From: Rhyacichthys aspro
Taxonomy: Eukaryota; Chordata; Actinopteri; Gobiiformes; Rhyacichthyidae
NCBI GenBank assembly: GCA_036850595.1
Contig: CM072160.1
Span: forward strand, 5,101,773-5,165,772
Direction: 5' to 3'
DNA: 64,000 nucleotides
The translations under genes were made by a program, and so were the position numbers. The notes below the pieces were generated by a model that did no database searches, was not told the origin of the DNA, and saw nothing but the letters and a program-made list of their open reading frames with translations. Shown here piece after piece: positions 12,501-24,053 of this stretch; the stretch's first letter is position 1; each line of letters starts with the position of its first letter.

Positions 12501-13630
12501 AATCCGTGCGTGTGCTTGTGTTTGTGAGTGCAGATAACAGCAGGCAGCGCTGATTACTGCCTTCAAGAACTCAAATTGCTCCGTGATTTTCGAGCTGTGA
12601 CAGCAATCTATATTTCAAACTCCGAGCCTTGTTTTGAGTCACATATGAATATTCAGTCAGAAGTGTTCACTGAAGATGGGATAGAAGTTCACTCTCTGCC
12701 TTTGCCCAGACTCAAACATTTTTCTTATAAAATACATTTCCACGTAGCATCAATACAAAGAATTCAGAGTCCCCCCTTTAGATCTGTTACTATAATCTGG
12801 ACAGGGTGATCTAACATGGCAAGTCCAATAATAGACATCAAGGTTCAAAAGTTTAAAATGTTATGAAAGTTATAAAGTGCTTGATGTGCATAATGATGCT
12901 ACTAGGGCTTATATACAGCAAAATTTACCCTTTATTTCAATATAATAAAGGTAAATAATATAAGCACAGACTACATATGAAACAGTTAAACAAATCTAAA
13001 GCAGATTCAGGAGGTTTATCTAAATACTTTAAGAGTTATAGTCGAGTGTAGACTGACAAAAGATTCTGAATGCAGACTCTAGTCTCTCAGCCTGGTCATT
13101 TTAGCTGATTTGTTGCCAAAGTAACAATTCAGTAAACCCATTAAAGGCTGGTTAATTGAGCTGCTAATTGAACCATACACACTGCTCACGTGTTCCCACT
13201 TGTCTCTAAGGTGTGTCTTGCGTGACCTGATCCCCGACGGCCTGCTCTAACGCCATGTGTCATCATAGCACCGTGTTATAGAAGTTGCTTGTGATATATC
13301 AAAACAACCCTATTCACATGTGCCTTGGCTGACCTAATCTAATGGCTCCATGACTCACAAACTCAATTGATGTGTTTAGTGCAGACATTAAGTACAATAA
13401 TGTTTTGTAGTTAACATCATGCTGTTTGCTGAAGGCCAAACAAGCAAAAATGTCATTGGATGGAGCAGGTTTTATTTTCAGTCTTGCAGAGGGGCTTTCC
13501 ACCTCATAAGATAAAAGGATGACAGTTTGCCTTTACTTATAACACAATATAACACGTTTTAAATAAGATGTGTATATTTCTAATTGTCATGTGTCTATTT
13601 AATGTGTTTATTTATTCATGGGACATTGTT
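12501..13630. other. Spacer, no gene seen
   Basis: Includes a small hairpin at 12924-12955. The plus frame of 93 codons from 12528 has no recognisable domain and no splice sites in register. Confidence 0.5.
12924..12955. repeat. Small imperfect inverted repeat
   Basis: TTTACCCTTTATT pairs with AATAAAGGTAAA across a short AT-rich loop, with one bulged C. It is probably fortuitous in AT-rich DNA. I see no T tract or gene to make it a processing signal. Confidence 0.5.
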
Positions 13631-13634
13631 AGAT

Positions 13635-13663
13635 TAAAACAAAACAAAAAACAAAACAAACCA
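13635..13663. repeat. Short (AAAAC)n tract
   Basis: A-rich run AAAACAAAACAAAAAACAAA with further ACAAA units, simple-sequence DNA. Confidence 0.7.
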
Positions 13664-15579
13664 AGCCAAACTCAGCTGCTTGGCACTGGCTGGAGGATGC
13701 TTTTAGCACTAGCTAGTCCACAACCAACACAAAGCAGCATAAAAATGCCTATTATATAATAATCCAGTCTATATAGTATTGATATGTAAAAATGAAATGA
13801 ATGTTCATGTCTGGTTTAAACGTAAATGTTCAATCTTTTTTTTTATTATTCTTTTATTCGTACATGTCCCATTATGATCCATGGACAGACACAGATTTAG
13901 CTTCAAACCAGGACCTTTTAAGATCTGGTCACTGACAGAAGCATTAGCAAACCCGCCTGTTTTTGTAAAAGTATTAAACACCAAGCTGCTGTGCAACCGT
14001 TCGCAAAGTTAACAACAGAACGGTGGAAATAAACAAAATAAGGAGGAAAAAAAGAAATGTACAGTGAATAACAAACAGAGCAGCTCTCTTACCTGTGAAC
14101 ACGAGTGTGAAAGGACCATCCAGGTGGACAGCACACAGCCATGAGGAGGGAAAAGAAAGAGCAGGAAACACTATTGTTAGATGATACTGTATGTGTGAGT
14201 ACAATGAAAAGCACATCATCACTTCATAATCTGTGTTAAATGTAATTCTAAAAAAAGATGCTAAGACAACGTTGAAGCTGATCGTGCTATTCTCTTCTCA
14301 AGAATCCAACAATATTCCATAAATTATTTGTCAGACCTAATTATGCACATTAGCACATGGCAGAACAATAAATGTAATTTGAAAGAATGGTGCAAATTAT
14401 AATGTGTCTCATCACAAAGCACATTTCCGTCATCATGAGCATTGTAACAACACAGGCATTCAGACATGTACGGCTTCTAAACAATATTAATAATCATCGG
14501 TGCTGCTGCTGACTCCATCATAATCACTAGACGGTGTAATAATCACAAAGTCAAGAAGCTAAACATGTAAAAGACAGAGTCGCATGAACGTTTGTGAGAC
14601 GAAAAATAATTAGCCAGAAATACCTTTTAGTGTGCTGTATTAGGAACAAGGCACATTTGGTCCCAATCGCCCAAAACTCAAGACTAAAGTATACATTGTG
14701 CAGACAGCTTTTTATATTCTTGTGAAAAATGAGCTGAAGAAAGTTTGAAAATCTTTAATGTTTACCGACACAATTCATCTGATTTGAGAATTGGAACCAA
14801 ACAGTAATAATCTGAAAATCTTATTACCTTGCATTTCTTTGTGATTGTTTTACATGCTTTTTTATTTTATGAGAAAATATTGTTTTATAGTCTTTAGGTG
14901 CGTTATGTAAGATTTGGAAGAATACAATACAACACGTGCACAGTGTACAATCAACTCAAAATAACATTTTTTGCTTTGGCTTTTGTTGGAAAAACAGACT
15001 TTTTAATCTCTATAAAACCAAGTGTCTGTTTCTACAGCTGCCCAGAGCGGACAAACTAAGTACTGCTAGAAGCGCTCTTGTTTCTTTCCAGAAGATGTAT
15101 GTAAGATGTAATAAATATATAAGAACCAGACCTACTTCTTCTGGGTTTGATCATCGACAACAGCATGTCCCTGCAGGGCTACCATAGGCTTCCTGAATTT
15201 AGATGCTGCCAAATCAAACGCTGCACATTAATGTAGAGTTCATTTTAACTCCATTCACTTCTAATTCCTATAAACTAAGATATATACAGTTAATATATGT
15301 GTATTTTTGCAGCTCTAGTGCTTGTGCCTTATAATAATATCATCTGAAAAAAGTTTTATTTTTTCTGCATTATACGGATTGGGATTAACCTGTCAAAAAA
15401 AAATCCATCCAACAATAAACTGCTCATGTTCTGTCACAAGCACTTCATTTAGTCATAGACGGCTATCACTTTTTATTTTAAGATATAATGAGCCGAGAAC
15501 AGTTGATGAAGTTGAACCTGAACTCTACCCAACGCGCTATTTCCTGATGAACAACTCACAAGACGGAGGCGCTTTCATT
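13664..15579. other. Spacer with a few repeat fragments
   Basis: Mostly AT-rich. A fragment at 14893-14916 (TTTAGGTGCGTTATGTAAGA) belongs to the recurrent motif also seen at 8601, 27503 and 58621. A minus-strand donor-like CACAG-GTAAGAG lies at 14086-14097, but no acceptor or coding frame accompanies it. No gene is called. Confidence 0.5.
14893..14916 (+). repeat. Copy of recurrent TTAAAG-type repeat end motif
   Basis: TTTAGGTGCGTTATGTAAGA, followed by GATTTG, is close to the motif at 27503 (TTAAAGATGCAATATGGAGG then ATTTG). Probably the 5' end of a decayed interspersed repeat that extends to the right for an unknown distance. Confidence 0.35.
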
Positions 15580-15589
15580 CCCTGCTGAG

Positions 15590-15870
15590 GTTGAAACCCA
15601 AATCTCGATCTCGTCTGTTCTCTCGACAGCCGTAACCTTTCAACTTCCCCCACATCTCGCAGCAGTTCCCCGCGGGGCCTCGCGAGGGGATAGGCTACCG
15701 TTATAAATGGCAGCATCGCTCCTGTCGCTCCTGCCGCTGCCGGTGATTTCGTGTTTCAACGAGGAAAGGTCTGTGACAGATCAGTGGCGTTTCAGGGACA
15801 GGTGTTGAGTTGTGGAGTGGGCCCTGCCGCGGCGCGACGGAGGTAAAATGGCAAAGTATTGATTGGGAGA
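15590..15870 (+). promoter_or_regulatory. CpG-rich patch with TATA-like box, candidate promoter
   Basis: The densest CpG patch in the first 20 kb: CCCCGCGGGGCCTCGCGAGG from about 15669, and GCCCTGCCGCGGCGCGACGG ending at 15840. TATAAAT sits at 15702-15708, and a donor-like GGAG-GTAAAA falls at 15839-15846. A transcript starting about 30 bases after the TATA box and spliced at the donor would give a first exon of roughly 110 bases with no long frame. An acceptor-like tract ending CTCGACAG precedes 15630, but all three frames from it stop before the donor, so a coding internal exon is excluded. A regulatory element without transcription is equally possible. Confidence 0.3.
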
Positions 15871-17099
15871 ACGAAGACTAAAAGGCTGAGCTGAAGTGTC
15901 CTTGAGCAAGGTCGTCCACACGTAGATTTGCCTTTATGACCAGCAACAAGACACACATTTTACACATGAACACATACAGTTACAATACCCACAACATACA
16001 ACTGCTACATTTGAAGAAATTGCTGATGAGAAACCACCCAAGGCTTTTTTCTTTTTCTTTTTTTTTCCAATAATAAGCATCTCTCTCAATAATAAACACA
16101 TGAAATGTCAAGATGAGTCTTTCTATGAAGACATGTAATCTATTTTGTTCCCTCCAGTTAAAAGCATTATGGAAAATGATTTGAAGTTCACAAGGAAAAT
16201 TGATTGTTGATTTGATCTCGAAGCACCTCGGGTTGCCTATTAGACAGAACGCTACACACTCGGAGTATTTTTCCAGTATTTCCGCAGGCAGACATCAACA
16301 TTTCAAATAGTATGTATAGTGCATATATTTATATATACTTTTTTTATTTCTTTCTTGTGTGAGTTTAAATGCCGAGACAAAACTAAACTACAATGTTATT
16401 TACAAAGAAATCTACTTTTTACACATTATTTACACATCAGTATTTTTATTTTGTTTCTTTTGAAGAGGTTTTTTACTGTGGAATCTGAAGGACATTAACT
16501 TAGTGTAAAAGGTTGAAGTTCAAGAGATTTTCATGAGTTTTATTTAGAAATAGATGTGCAAGAAGTAGCCTATTTACTGTAATGTGCAGATTTTATTTTT
16601 ATAGCTGTTTTTACCCTTTACGTAACTAAGTAAACCTACTTAACCTTAATATCTCGTGCTTAAATGTACCTCAGTATCTTTCATATTTTAAAACTCTACA
16701 AAGCGTGCCGCAAGGGAATTTAATCTGCACATATTTGAAATTTAATCTTGATCATTTTCCTTTTCACAATTCCTGAAGACATTAAGTAGACACATTAAAT
16801 CAGTGCTTGTATAGTGTTAGAAAAGTGACATTGGTTACGTTAACAAAGAAGGACAGGAGTTATTCCAATTAACATGACTTAAATTTTACAAGTACATTAG
16901 GAAAAATCTGTCTTGGAGTCATGTCAGGCGACTACTTTCTTAATCTGACATGGCCTAACCAGAGTGAACAGACCAGTGTGTTTTAATAAAGCAGGCCTTG
17001 CCACAGGGCTCTGAGCAAATAGTGAGCTACTTTCAAATCAGCGCATGATAAAATTACACACACGTACACTGGCTACGTATGAAAATTAAAGATTACATG
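15871..17099. other. AT-rich spacer
   Basis: Strongly AT-rich. A pyrimidine run lies at 16046-16069 and a TATATA-rich patch near 16320-16345. CCTTGAGCAAGG at 15900-15911 is a short palindrome of a kind common in fish repeats. No exon is seen. Confidence 0.55.
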
Positions 17100-17460
17100 C
17101 ATTCTGACTGGAAATGCCTTGGCGTGTCCCGAGACCATGAGTGAGTTGTGAAAAGGTTACTTCCTCCGACATATTGAAAGGGGAAGGTTAATGAGCAAGC
17201 CAGAGAGAAGCTGTGCCACATTGCTGGCATTTAATTAACTCTGCATTTATATTGAGAGGTTATGGACATGTAGTACTTTGCATGACAACCAAAGGTCCCC
17301 CGCTGTGATATACGCAGGTAGGCTTGACTGGTGCTTTACAGACAGCACTTTTTAATTGCTTATTAAGCGCCGCAAACTCTAGAGGATAATGCCCGGCTCA
17401 TGAGTAATCAAATGCCTATGCAGAAAATGATAATTTAACTTATTTCCTTGTTATCGTCTG
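17100..17460. other. Candidate conserved non-coding element, first copy of a local repeat
   Basis: Balanced DNA with GGCATTTAATTAACTCTGC near 17226, AATTGCTTATTAAGCGCC near 17354 and AATGATAATTTAAC near 17426, rich in homeodomain-type cores. From 17246 it matches a second copy starting at 17566. It looks less decayed in composition than the other copies, which fits it being the constrained one. That is inference. Confidence 0.35.
17246..17459 (+). repeat. Local degenerate repeat, copy A
   Basis: Starts in TTTATATTGAGAGG. The stretch around 17254-17281 matches copy B at about 26 of 28 bases (GAGAGGTT, TGGACATG, GTACTTTGCA shared). Later blocks TTGCTTATTA, GATAATGC and TCATGA also recur in order. 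Confidence 0.6.
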
Positions 17461-17565
17461 GAACGATGACTGTGTTCCCAGGTGTTTCTGTTTTGTCACT
17501 TCAACAGTGATCACAGGAAACAGCAGGTAACTCAATGTACTCTCAACTACTTCTTGTGTTAGTCT

Positions 17566-17756
17566 ATTTCTACTGAGAGGTTTTGGACATGTTGTACTTT
17601 GCACTATCTACAAACACACTTGAGTTCAGATCTACAGACTTTTTTATTATTGCTTATTATGTGCTGACGAGCTCTTGAAGATAATGCTAACACACTCAGG
17701 TCATGAACAATCATAAATCTATTCAGGAAATCATATTCAATGCATGTTCTTGTTCA
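17566..17756 (+). repeat. Local degenerate repeat, copy B
   Basis: Contains GAGAGGTTTTGGACATG, GTACTTTGCA, ACAGACTTTTTTATTATTGC, GATAATGC and TCATGAACAATCA in the same order as copy A, 320 bases downstream. It is more AT-rich, with small indels. Confidence 0.6.
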
Positions 17757-17846
17757 GTCACCACAATCATTAAAGAGAAAACTCTTTTTCTCAACTCAAT
17801 GTGATTTTGAGAGTAACACATTTACAAATTTACATCTAGAAATATT

Positions 17847-17890
17847 GCATATAGTACTTTGAATTTTACAGAGAGCACTTTTTAAAGCAA
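17847..17890 (+). repeat. Local degenerate repeat, possible partial copy C
   Basis: GCATATAGTACTTTG followed by TTTTACAGAGAGCACTTTTT corresponds to TAGTACTTTG and TTTACAGACAGCACTTTTTA of copy A with the middle deleted. The match is short, so its membership is less certain. Confidence 0.4.
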
Positions 17891-18199
17891 CACATATATG
17901 GTTTCTAATGTGTTTTTTTTTTCTCATAATGCATTTATAATAGTTAATAAATGCATGTTAATAAATACAAAGAAGAAAACTATTAAGACAGCTTATGATT
18001 CCTTAAAAACTTACACAAAATAAATATGACTTCATGTTCTTTTACTTTTAAACTGCTGAAACTACTCTAACTTGAATATCTGCACCAAACTTGACAAAAG
18101 TTCCTGTCTCATTGAGAATAACATGTAAAAGTAAAATTTGTCCCAGGAGGGAACAAATGTCATTCCATTTAAAATGACTTTATGAGATCTGCTTCAGCT
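17891..18199. other. AT-rich spacer
   Basis: AT-rich, with a T run near 17921-17932. No gene seen. Confidence 0.55.
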
Positions 18200-18480
18200 G
18201 GTTATGTCGTCTTGTGAACCATCTGGCTAACCTTCATCTCAGAATCATAGCGTTTCAATTTGGGCTCGGGGATTGAAAGGGCTTTTTCATCTGCAAGCAG
18301 TCCTCCGCGGTTGTCCCGGAGACACAGCCGTTCCCTGCACAAAGTGAATCAAGGTCTGGGCCGAAATGAGTCCAGAATGAGACAATGTTGAAAAGACCCG
18401 AGGGGGTTCGAGGGTCGGGAGACAGAGCACTGAGCTGTGGGATTTTGGGAGGACTGCTGTGACCATGTATCTAAATCAAA
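18200..18480. other. Candidate conserved non-coding element
   Basis: Contains GCGTTTCAATTTGGGCTCGG from 18250, TCCGCGGTTGTCCCGG from about 18304 and AAGTGAATCAAGGTCTGGGC from 18341. Composition is clearly different from the flanks. No open frame or splice pair is visible, so a regulatory reading is inferred. Confidence 0.3.
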
Positions 18481-19480
18481 TACCTTAGATATATTGTAAT
18501 TTTAGATAACTCATTACATGTTGGGATAAATACTAATGCTATTAATAACAGTTAACACTAAATCAGGTCTTTAGTTTCCATGGAAAAAGACTTTTAATCA
18601 AACTTAATCAAAAGACAGTTACACTTTAAACTAAATGATGTTTATATGCAAGGTCTGTTCTAATTCTGGTCAATTAGCACCATTTAAAAGCTATTTCCAT
18701 GGCATCAAATGAACCGAGGGGAACTTTATTAATATCAATTTAGTTATGAAGGCCTGAGTTAAATTTTTGTTCCTTAGACTTATCTAAAATTTAAAGCAAC
18801 ACCACAAAACCATTACCAATAAGATCATAGGCTCAAACTAATTCAAATCTGTGTTCACAAAGTAAATTTGATGGATCCCTGACATGAAAATAGAACTATA
18901 ACCTGACTCTCATTGACAGAGCTATTCCACTGCCTCACTCTGACAGACAGGACATGTTATCAAAGCAAAGTATATATTAAGACAGTCTCTTGTTTGCAGC
19001 AGTGAAGTTGCAGAAAGAGATGGTGTCATTCTGAGCACTTTACGACGTGCTGATTTAAATAAATACTGGTTTTATCACGTAAAAAGGTCTGAAAAGTGTA
19101 ATATTTGAAACAAGCTGGAGCACTTTTTCAAATTTTAAAGTCTAAGTGACATAATTATTCCAATAAGAAAGTTCTTTGCGTGGTTTCATTTTGCATTAAA
19201 GAATTACATGGCCAAAGTTCTGTTAATTTGCCTTTATGCACCAGAATAAGACAAGAACTCTTTTTTAATGCATTATACATTGAGTAAACTGGGTTGAACA
19301 TCTGAATATGAGCATAAAAATACACACTTATTTTAGAAGAGCTATCAAAACGATATCAGTGAACAGAAACGAGCCTGATGGCAAACCTTTGAATCCAGCC
19401 GTGTCCTTTCCATTGTCTGTGGCTTTGATGACTGTGTTTGATTTGAGAGAGACCAGCTGACAATTGGTATTTGTATTCCT
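18481..19480. other. AT-rich spacer
   Basis: No supported exon, repeat or RNA gene. Confidence 0.55.
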
Positions 19481-19830
19481 CCTACAGTATGTGTTTGATT
19501 GAGTCATTGATTGTTGGTGGCGTTTTGTCCAAGCGTCCGAAGAGAGCGAAAAGTGGTCCAATTGCACATGTCGCTCGACAAAGAACGACGGCGCCTTGTG
19601 CAATTCGCAGCGCCTCGTATCACACGGAGCACGGACAACACACGAGTACAAACAACGCACTGTCCCAATCAATGTGTCTGACAACCTCTACTGGGCATTA
19701 TTGAGCAGAAAAAAGGATGAGAAAATCAATAAGCCAGTGGCCACCCTGAAATAGCTGCTGAACACGTCATCCCCACATGAGCAGCTTCGGTCGTAGACCA
19801 GATGAAGGCCACGAGTAATGGATGGAAATA
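19481..19830. other. CpG-rich patch with inverted ATTGCACA words
   Basis: Around 19520-19660 the sequence is CpG-rich (GTCGCTCGACAAAGAACGAC, GGCGCCTTGTGCAATTCGCA). ATTGCACA at about 19561 and its complement TGTGCAAT near 19597 form an inverted pair. Frames are open on both strands here (118 codons minus, 77 codons plus), but neither has a domain. Simultaneous openness on both strands follows from CG-rich words lacking stop triplets. Confidence 0.3.
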
Positions 19831-21299
19831 CAAAGTGGAAAATGGGAAAAGGTCTATTTATTAGAATATCAGGAGATATCATCTTCTTTGGGGACTTTGT
19901 TAAATGTGCAATTACATTTCTGTTAAATTGATGGGGACATGGCCAGCTTCCTTCCACTCTGCAGAGCACACACAGATCAAATAAAAAGAAAAGTATTAAG
20001 CAAGTGATCGCTATAGGCTCCGTGTCCTCTAGAGAATTTATATTAAGTAGCTTGGAGCATTTCCAGACCAAATTCACGTACAATTTATACATTTCAAAGT
20101 CATTTTTAAGCTATTTCTGCAAGTTAAAAGATTGAAGTGCCAGCACAAAGTTGACATATTAGTCTTTGTATTGTATTTGAAGTGTTGATGTTAGAAAAAT
20201 AAAAGGATTTACAAAGCAGTCATGTCTTTAAGCTTCAATAACGTACCAATAATGAGCATTTTAAAATCCTCATGCCTTTCAGGCTTTGTTTTTTCAGTGA
20301 TGCAAACCAATTAAACACAGACAATGTATGCCATTCATTTCTTTATCCCTGCAATTCCACTTTAATTATATTTTGTAAGTTTTATATGCATGTGTCTTAG
20401 GTTGGACACAGGGTTGTCTATTTACACAGCGACACCAGAGGCAAAGAACTCTTTCAAGGTGGACTTTTTTCTCGTAGAGCATATTCAATCATTTTTCCTT
20501 TTGTCCTTTCATCTCTCAAAAGTCTCTGTTTCATAAGGTCACGTTCTTTTTTTTTTTATAACTTGACACCTCTGCAGCCATCTGCGAATGTTGGAATCCG
20601 TTAATTATGCACGGTTGTCAGACAAACTGGACAAATGCCAGAGTTGTTTGAGCGAACTTCCTGCATGTTTCACGCTGATCGGACGAGTACAACTTGTGCT
20701 GGTGTGACTCGAGAACAGCAGGGACCGAACTCACAGCGGGACAGTGACCAGAGCTGAGAAATGTGTACACAGACTGTTTTCTACTCAAGTCATTCATGAG
20801 GGGAGAACTAGAAACAGCTAACTCCCAGGTTCACGTCGTTAAAAAATCACACAAGTGGCTGTAAATGATCAGATCAAACTCATTTAATTTCATATTTTAA
20901 ATGAATGGAAGAAAACGACACAGATTACGACACTGTCAACATTGTACAAAACAAGTGTGTGGATGTTTTTGTTTGTTTGTTTGTTGTGTGCATAGGCTTT
21001 TAAGTGTGATAACTGCCAAATGATCAAAAAAAAAAAAGCCTAATTCCTAACTTTGTGATAAACTGTCGCTAATTAATAAACATGGTTTGATTGTTTTTTT
21101 CAAGCCACTGAACTGTCAAACCATTGAATCTAAATCATAATAAAGACACAAACCTAAACTTTGCCATTATTTTCAGACAAACCACAAGAAAATATGGAGG
21201 CGCATGCGAGAAAGTGTGTATGTCTCTACTACAAATAACTATGAAGCATGAAAAGGACGATAAATGATGAGAAGACGGAGGGATGAGAGGAAGCAGGTG
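19831..21299. other. Spacer with short simple repeat
   Basis: AT-rich. It contains a TTTG tract at 20964-20986, a T run near 20550 and an A run near 21026-21037. The 134-codon minus-strand frame at 19688-20092 is hydrophobic in places but has no recognised family and no splice sites, so I leave it out. Confidence 0.5.
20964..20986. repeat. (TTTG)n microsatellite
   Basis: About five TTTG units, read as GTTTGTTTGTTTGTTG. Confidence 0.75.
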
Positions 21300-21660
21300 G
21301 GTTGGTGTCGAGGCTGGATGAGCCTGACAAGAGGCCTGCATCTCAAAGGTCATGAGTGACCTGTTGATTGGTTCTCCCACATGCCTCCCCTCTTCACCTC
21401 TGTCTCCTTATCTTATCCTCGGTGAGTGTCACAGAGGCCCCTCCATATGCCGCCTCACACCTCCTACCCACAACCCCCCACTCCCGCTGACCTTCTCAAG
21501 TCCCGATTGGAAAAACGGAGAGGGAACACGCCGTGAAGCGGAGAGGGAATGGAGTTGGATTTGAGACTGAGGAACAACAAGCACAGATCTGAGCAGCGCT
21601 TGGTAAACTGTGTGACAGGAGGACGGAAACGACCTGTGAACTGAGCTCCGGGGTATAACG
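21300..21660. other. Strand-asymmetric CT-rich then GA-rich patch
   Basis: Pyrimidine-rich from about 21375 to 21500 (CTCCTACCCACAACCCCCCA), then purine-rich to 21560. A donor-like CTCG-GTGAGTG lies near 21417. The 70-codon plus frame from 21352 has no domain, and the donor has no convincing partner exon. Confidence 0.25.
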
Positions 21661-22059
21661 TTACATATATTAATGATATGTATTAGTTTTGGTGTTTGAA
21701 TGATTATTGTGGTTGAAATGAAAGTGACATTTTGGTCTTTATATTACAGCTGTGTAATAAATAATGGTAAACGTGCAGTAATAGGATGATTATTAAGAGG
21801 TAGTGCTGTTGTAATTCCAGGTTAAAATGTTACCAGTGTCTATAGCAGGAGTCTTTAATATGTTTTATCAACTACTACTATGCACTTACTATAGTATTAA
21901 GATTTTTATTAAAAAGTATTAAGAAATTATGATTCCCCCATGTCCTTCTTTATCTTGAAGTAGCCACATAGCCTCTGTGTTTGTGCAGATACTACATTGT
22001 GCCATTGATTGATATAAGAAGTAGATTTGTAGGATTTTGAGTTGAACTTTTCTTTCACT
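21661..22059. other. AT-rich spacer
   Basis: No feature seen. Confidence 0.55.
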
Positions 22060-22700
22060 TGACTTTTTTTCAGTGACTAAATCTCTCTATCTTGTCTCGG
22101 TACACTCTGGGCTTACCGAGTGTGGTCTTGTCTGCAACGCCAATAATATATGTGCACTTTAAGTGTGTGACTGTCCCTCTTGGGAGTGAGCTGTGTGGAG
22201 GAGACAGCGAGAAGATGAGGCAGTCCACCGCGGTGCTATCAGATCGCCGAGGTGGAAGATGAGGAGAGAGGGCGCCACATTCGCTGGGGATTTGGAGATC
22301 GGGTCCAACAGACTCTGCCAAACCCAAGGGAGCGAGAGAGGCGAGGGAAGTTAGACGAATGAAATGTCCGAGTTATCGTCGTCCCCCGGAGATGACGGGC
22401 GAGGGGAGGAGGAGGACGGGAGAAGGATGTGAGATGGCTGATGAGTTAAGAGGGAAGAATATGCATAAAAGGAGTGAAAAGACATGGAGGAAGCAGGAAG
22501 GCTACGTGCGAGGCTGTTACTTTGAAAAGGATGAGAGGAAGAGGGAAGTGGGTAAAAGTGGTTGGAAATTTGGAGCTGGATTCAAGGAGTGCCAAAAGAA
22601 CGTGCGAATAAGACGACGGGTGATTAAGAGGATGGAAGTGGAAGGAGATTGGAGCTTGAAGTGGCCGTAAAAGCCTCCAAAGAAGAGGGTTGATGCTAGA
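22060..22700. other. Purine-rich asymmetric segment
   Basis: From about 22195 to 22670 the plus strand is markedly purine-rich (GAGGGGAGGAGGAGGACGGG near 22400, GAAGAGGGAAGTGGG near 22538). This gives a 103-codon arginine/lysine/glutamate-rich plus frame from 22359 that is a composition artefact and not a recognisable protein. Long polypurine tracts can adopt unusual structures, but no mirror repeat was established. Confidence 0.35.
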
Positions 22701-22857
22701 AGGCTGATGTTACATTGAAACCGCCCAAAGGAACAGGTTATTTCAAAAAGCAGGGGCAGTCTAAACTCTACACTGTGGTGATTGGTTGATTCACATATAT
22801 GGTGGTGTACTGGGGTGCATAGACAAACCTGTAACACACTCTTGATATATCAAAATG

Positions 22858-22893
22858 CATGTGGCCCTTTGTGCAAGGATAAAGATGTGCACT
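22858..22893 (+). repeat. Short duplicated motif, first copy
   Basis: ATGTGGCCCTTTGTGCAAGG, then a continuation near-identical to 24572-24606. GTGGCCCTTT also occurs in the hAT ends of this window, so both copies may be decayed fragments of that family. Confidence 0.4.
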
Positions 22894-24045
22894 TCATTCA
22901 TTCTTTCACCTCAACTTTAGAGCTCCTAAAACCCTGAAGAGCATGTTACCTGAGACACCATTCAACGTAATCAACGCTAAAATTAGTCACAAGCCGACAC
23001 CACAAGCCGTTTTGAGTCACTAATGCTAGCCTTTTCTTAATTTCAAGACATTTTTCAACAAGACAAATGTCAACGCTCTTATCTCTGGGAAAAAAATAAC
23101 TCTGAATTTAATAAGCGAATGTTAAGGGATTTGTTTAATTCAGAAAAAAGTGCAGAAAACCTTCTCTGTACATGTTGTAGAAGACATCAGGATGAAGTCT
23201 GGTGAGGCATCAGCAGTTTATATCGACCAATCACAGCACAGTGTCCTTACAGCTGATCCAATCCCGGGCCTGCCCTTAACAAACCGTAAAGGACATCATT
23301 CGGTACGATTCTTCCATCTCCAGCATCACCTCTGTTAAATAAAACATTGACCGGCGACACATACACGCAGCTCGTGCTTACTCTGAGCACACATATGTGG
23401 AGGTATATGCAGACACATGCGTTCCTTCTGGTTTATATTCTCCTCCAGTCTCCGCGCTGAGCCTCAGGAGAAATGTGTGAAATGTGTCATCTTCTTCTGT
23501 TTCAATTCTCTCTCCCAGCACTTTGTCTTTCATTATGGAAAATCAATCACTTCATTTAAGTTTACATGAGGCGTAGATGTCACACCAAACAGATTATTTC
23601 AGTAAAACGAATGGTGAAAAGGGAACATTGGCTACTTTATCGACCATTTTACTGAAGGTGTTGAAGCAGCTCAGGCCAAATGATTGTAATTAGGTTTGGA
23701 CATATCAGTGTCACAAATGCTGCATCTACCAAGTTATTTGTGAGCTTCTTATATTTATACATACTTTATACACATTTCTAATCCTTAACGTTTTCTTCAT
23801 ATTATATAGAAACCTTAAATGAGTAAAAGCCTGGCTACTAAGTGTTGTGGATTGAGGATAAAGATGAAGGTCTGTCCGGGGATTCAAATGCAAAAAGAGG
23901 AGCTATAAAGAAGATTGTGTACAAGGTTTAGACCTATTTGTCGCATATTTTTGTTGGAAACTTTTTTTCATTAGACGACTTGTTTGAAATGGCCTTGTTA
24001 CATGTTTTTTCTCTGGAAATAACAGAAAAATGGTGGACTGAGATG
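22894..24045. other. Spacer, no gene seen
   Basis: AT-rich. A 62-codon plus frame from 23150 has no domain. A modestly GC-rich patch lies near 23260-23290. Confidence 0.5.
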
Positions 24046-24053
24046 CACTAAAG
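24046..24053 (+). repeat. Target-site duplication, left, hAT copy 1
   Basis: CACTAAAG immediately precedes the element. The same eight bases follow it at 24538-24545. Eight-base duplications are the hallmark of hAT transposition. Confidence 0.9.

Noticed and set aside
14086..14222. Minus-strand first exon ending at a CACAG-GTAAGAG donor
   Set aside because: The donor is good, but no acceptor lies upstream, the frame has no domain and no partner exon could be found.
19688..20092. Minus-strand frame of 134 codons
   Set aside because: No family likeness, no acceptor or donor, AT-rich context. The length is within chance for 64 kb in six frames.
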